Shown: positions 61,878 through 64,000 of the stretch, piece after piece
How positions within the stretch are numbered: position 1 is the stretch's first letter
Layout: each line of letters opens with the position of its first letter
Source of the DNA: Lachnoclostridium sp. Marseille-P6806
GTDB lineage: Bacteria > Bacillota > Clostridia > Lachnospirales > Lachnospiraceae
Direction: 5' to 3'
DNA length: 64,000 bases
Assembly (NCBI RefSeq): GCF_900625025.1
Contig: NZ_LR130576.1
Span: 186,001-250,000, forward strand
Notes under the pieces: model-generated
Told to the model about the DNA's origin: nothing
Database searches by the model: none
What the model saw: the letters and a program-made list of their open reading frames with translations, nothing else
Translations under genes and position numbers: made by a program

Positions 61878-62533
61878 TTATTCACGTTCCACCAGCGCCG
61901 CGCAGCCCACCGGATGTCCCAGCGCGATGGCGCCGCCGTTGACATTGAGAATATCCCTGTTGAAGCCGAGCTCCCGGGCCACCGCCACGGACTGCGCCGC
62001 AAAGGCTTCATTGGCCTCGATGAGATCGAGCTCCCCGACGCTCCACCCGGTCTTCGCGCAGACCTTTTTCGTCGCGGCAACCGGACCGATTCCCATGATG
62101 CTGGGCTCCACGCCCGCAAGCTCCCCGCCGATCCACGTCGCCATCGGCACGACGCCGGGCTTTTTCGCCTTTTCCTCACTCATGACGACCATGGCAGCCG
62201 CCGCGTCATTGATTCCGGAGCTGTTCCCCGCCGTGACCACGCCGGTTCCGTCTTTCTTAAAGGCCGGCTTCAGCTTCGCCAACGCCTCCGTCGTCGTGCC
62301 GAAGCGCGCGCCCTCATCTGTATCAAACACGACCTCCTGCTTTTTCTGCTTCAGGCTCACTAAGGGGACATGGACATGTTTTCCATTCCGCCCGCCACAA
62401 TAATATCCGCATCGCCCATGGCGATCAGCTTCGCCGCAAGGTTGACACAGTGCAGACCGGAGCCGCACAGTACATTGATGGTCGTCGCCGGAACCCCGAC
62501 CGGAATTCCCGCGTTCACCACCAACTGCCGCGC
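61878..62533 (-). pseudogene. Acetyl-CoA acetyltransferase (thiolase), decayed by multiple deletions
   Basis: Pieces of a thiolase of about 390 residues lie in two frames. The first (62533-62360) covers [13 protein letters not shown] to [15 protein letters not shown] (active-site Cys) and [10 protein letters not shown], then stops. The second frame resumes at [21 protein letters not shown] and runs to [14 protein letters not shown], then ends abruptly in CAALVERE, the C-terminal residues. So roughly 65 residues at the N-terminus, 105 in the middle (with frame change) and 35 near the C-terminus are missing, including the second catalytic Cys. It abuts mtnA with a 4-bp gap. Non-functional. Confidence 0.88.
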
Positions 62534-62537
62534 CCGC

Positions 62538-63671
62538 TTATTCCTTTTCCGACGCTTTTTTCTCAAAAATATCGCGGAGGGACTCCGTATAGGGCGCCCG
62601 AGCCACGCCGTATTCTGTGACGATTCCGCTGATGAGATCGCTCTCCGTGACATCAAACGCCGGATTATACACCTGTATTCCCTCCGGCGCCATGCGCTCC
62701 GCATACCACATCTCCGTCACCTCCTCCGGCTTTCGCTGCTCAATCGGAATCTGATCGCCGGAGGAAAGAGACATATCAATGGTCGAGGTTGGCGCACAGA
62801 CATAGAAAGGCACACCATAGCGCTTCGCCGCCAGCGCAAGAAGACTGGTTCCGATCTTGTTCGCCGCATCGCCGTTTGCCGCCACGCGGTCGCAGCCCAC
62901 AAAGACTGCCTGCACCTTGCCGCTCTTCATGAGCGAGGCCGACATATTATCGCATTCCAGAGTGACATCCATGCCGGCCGCCGCCAGCTCGTATGCGGTC
63001 AGACGCGCTCCCTGCAAAAGAGGACGTGTTTCATCACAGTAAATATGAAAGCCGTATCCTCTCTCATGCCCCAGATACATCGGCGCCGTCGCCGTGCCGT
63101 AGCGGATCGTGGCAAGCCGCCCCGCATTGCAGTGCGTCAGGAGTCCGTCCCCCGGACCTACAAGCGACAGACCGTATTCACCGATGCTGCGGCAGACGCG
63201 GATATCCTCTTCCCGGATCTCCTCCGCCTCGCACCCCAGCACCGAAAGAGCCTTTTCGACCGTCATGCCCTGCTCCTCCTTAAGAGACATCAGCACGCAC
63301 TCCATCCGGCAGAGCGCCCACGAGAGGTTGACCGCCGTGGGCCGCGAGCTCTCCAGATATACTTTCTGCTTCCGAAATTCCCGGGAGAGCGCCTCAAAAT
63401 TGACTGCATAGTTCTCTACCGTGTCTTTCTCCGGGAGCTGCGCTTTTTTCGCCAACAGATAAATTCCCAACGCCGCTGTGACGCCGATTGCCGGAGCCCC
63501 CCGCACCTGCAGCAAATAGATTGCCTCCCAGATTTCCTCCGCCGTACGAAGACGGATAAGGCGCAGCTCACCGGGAAGCTTTGTCTGGTCTATGATCAAC
63601 AGCGCATCTTCCTCCTTAAGGAGAGACACCGTATCGCAGTCCAGTATCGTCTTTGATTTGTCCATATTCAT
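62538..63671 (-). CDS. mtnA: S-methyl-5-thioribose-1-phosphate isomerase
   Basis: Isomerises methylthioribose 1-phosphate to methylthioribulose 1-phosphate in the methionine salvage pathway; eIF2B-alpha-like fold. 377 residues. [30 protein letters not shown] (catalytic Cys) and [19 protein letters not shown] (catalytic Asp) are visible. Start 63671 has TGGAG 6 nt upstream within a repeat copy; the longer start at 63713 lies in the repeat. Other salvage genes are not in the window. Confidence 0.93.
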   Translation of the reverse strand: MNMDKSKTILDCDTVSLLKEEDALLIIDQTKLPGELRLIRLRTAEEIWEAIYLLQVRGAPAIGVTAALGIYLLAKKAQLPEKDTVENYAVNFEALSREFRKQKVYLESSRPTAVNLSWALCRMECVLMSLKEEQGMTVEKALSVLGCEAEEIREEDIRVCRSIGEYGLSLVGPGDGLLTHCNAGRLATIRYGTATAPMYLGHERGYGFHIYCDETRPLLQGARLTAYELAAAGMDVTLECDNMSASLMKSGKVQAVFVGCDRVAANGDAANKIGTSLLALAAKRYGVPFYVCAPTSTIDMSLSSGDQIPIEQRKPEEVTEMWYAERMAPEGIQVYNPAFDVTESDLISGIVTEYGVARAPYTESLRDIFEKKASEKE

Positions 63672-63675
63672 AAAA

Positions 63676-63716
63676 ATCTCCATTTCGAAGCACGTTGTGC
63701 GAGGCGCGCGCAAAGA
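63676..63716 (-). repeat. Dispersed start-site repeat upstream of mtnA
   Basis: Minus strand CTTTGCGCGCGCCTCGC then GTGCTTCGAAATGGAGA; more diverged than other copies (CGAA for CGGC) but same layout and distance to the start codon. Confidence 0.6.
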
Positions 63717-64000
63717 TCAATCTGCGCCCTCCTCTGCGGACCCGCGGATCAAATCCGCATATTCCCCCCGGTTCGCCCGAAGCAGATCCTCCGGCGAAAG
63801 GAGAAGCTGCGCTCCGATCCGTCCCGCGCTGACGTAAATTTTAGCCTGCTGCCGCGCGCTCTCGTGCAGACGGGTCACAAAGGCTTTCTTCATGCCAATC
63901 GAGGTACAGCCGCCGCGCACATAGCCGGTAAGTGCAAAAAGCTCTTTCACCGGTACCAGCTCCAGCGATTTCACCCCGACCGACTTCGCGCATTTCCTGA
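63717..64000 (-). CDS. ybaK: YbaK/EbsC-family Cys-tRNA(Pro) deacylase, C-terminal part (5' end outside window)
   Basis: About 94 codons from the right edge to the stop at 63717. KSVGVKSLELVPVKELFALTGYVRGGCTSIGMKK (partly shown), with the GCTSIG motif and a C-terminal RIGAQLLLSPEDL, are YbaK signatures. These enzymes hydrolyse mischarged Cys-tRNA(Pro). The frame runs on through the window edge, so the true start is outside; the in-frame GTG at 63974 is internal. Lies 4 nt upstream of the mtnA leader repeat. Confidence 0.9.
   Translation of the reverse strand, partial: RKCAKSVGVKSLELVPVKELFALTGYVRGGCTSIGMKKAFVTRLHESARQQAKIYVSAGRIGAQLLLSPEDLLRANRGEYADLIRGSAEEGAD

Noticed and set aside
1-64000. 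CRISPR array, prophage or insertion sequence
   Set aside because: No regularly spaced direct repeats of CRISPR size, no transposase, integrase or phage structural gene was recognised anywhere in the window.

Overview
The window is GC-rich (roughly 60 % by eye), densely coded and almost entirely on the minus strand. Gene content, short Shine-Dalgarno-led intergenic gaps, T-box/TPP riboswitch control, ECF vitamin/metal importers and several families I associate with Lachnospiraceae (DUF6142, DUF5685, VanZ-like, the folC - 59-aa - zinc-ribbon/TPR arrangement) point to a Gram-positive anaerobic gut clostridium, most likely a high-GC Lachnospiraceae. This is inference from families seen, not a database result. 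Few phage, IS or CRISPR features are visible; this is mostly chromosomal housekeeping sequence.

Layout. 0-18 kb: partial purL with a structured, terminator-bearing leader; a VanZ-like protein; tRNA-Trp; the stress/repair unit gntR-clpC-radA, where a YtrA-type GntR regulator stands in the place taken by ctsR-mcsA-mcsB in Bacilli; an SH3-domain membrane protein; purE-purM-purN-purD; pyrF-pyrE with a DUF6142 protein; a TPR lipoprotein; a decayed EamA transporter and ridA. 18-27.9 kb: an SGNH hydrolase + MBOAT acyltransferase pair, a zinc-ribbon/TPR membrane protein, folC, and T-box-controlled valS. 27.9-34.3 kb: a five-gene import system (two ABC half-transporters, MptD-type ECF S component, double ECF ATPase, ECF T protein) with a GTTAGC-N4-GCTAAC palindrome at the predicted transcription start, suggesting iron/siderophore import under a DtxR-like regulator. 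34.3-45 kb: GH27 glycosidase, sbcC-sbcD, a ThrH-like phosphatase, hflX, a FakA C-terminal-like protein, azlC-azlD and ylmH.

45-54.3 kb is a vitamin island: a TPP riboswitch drives thiM-thiE-thiW-thiD-cytX, a complete thiamine salvage (not de novo) route. A UPF0397-type ECF S component lies just upstream, and an ECF A/T pair without its own adjacent S component lies just downstream, so one energising module may serve both ThiW and the UPF0397 protein. 54.4-61 kb: a plus-strand zinc-ribbon / DUF5685 / DnaJ trio, then a LacI regulator divergent from a cellobiose phosphorylase with LacI-like operators at both promoters. 60.8-64 kb: nth, tRNA-Arg, a thiolase pseudogene with three deletions, mtnA and a partial ybaK.

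The least expected signals are (1) two families of dispersed short repeats sitting directly upstream of many start codons, one of which carries the Shine-Dalgarno sequence itself and has run into the 3' end of pyrE; (2) recurrent 13-16 bp tandem duplications at gene borders, two of which duplicate ribosome-binding sites; (3) the rewired gntR-clpC-radA operon with two perfect palindromes; and (4) an unassigned attenuator-type leader on purL.
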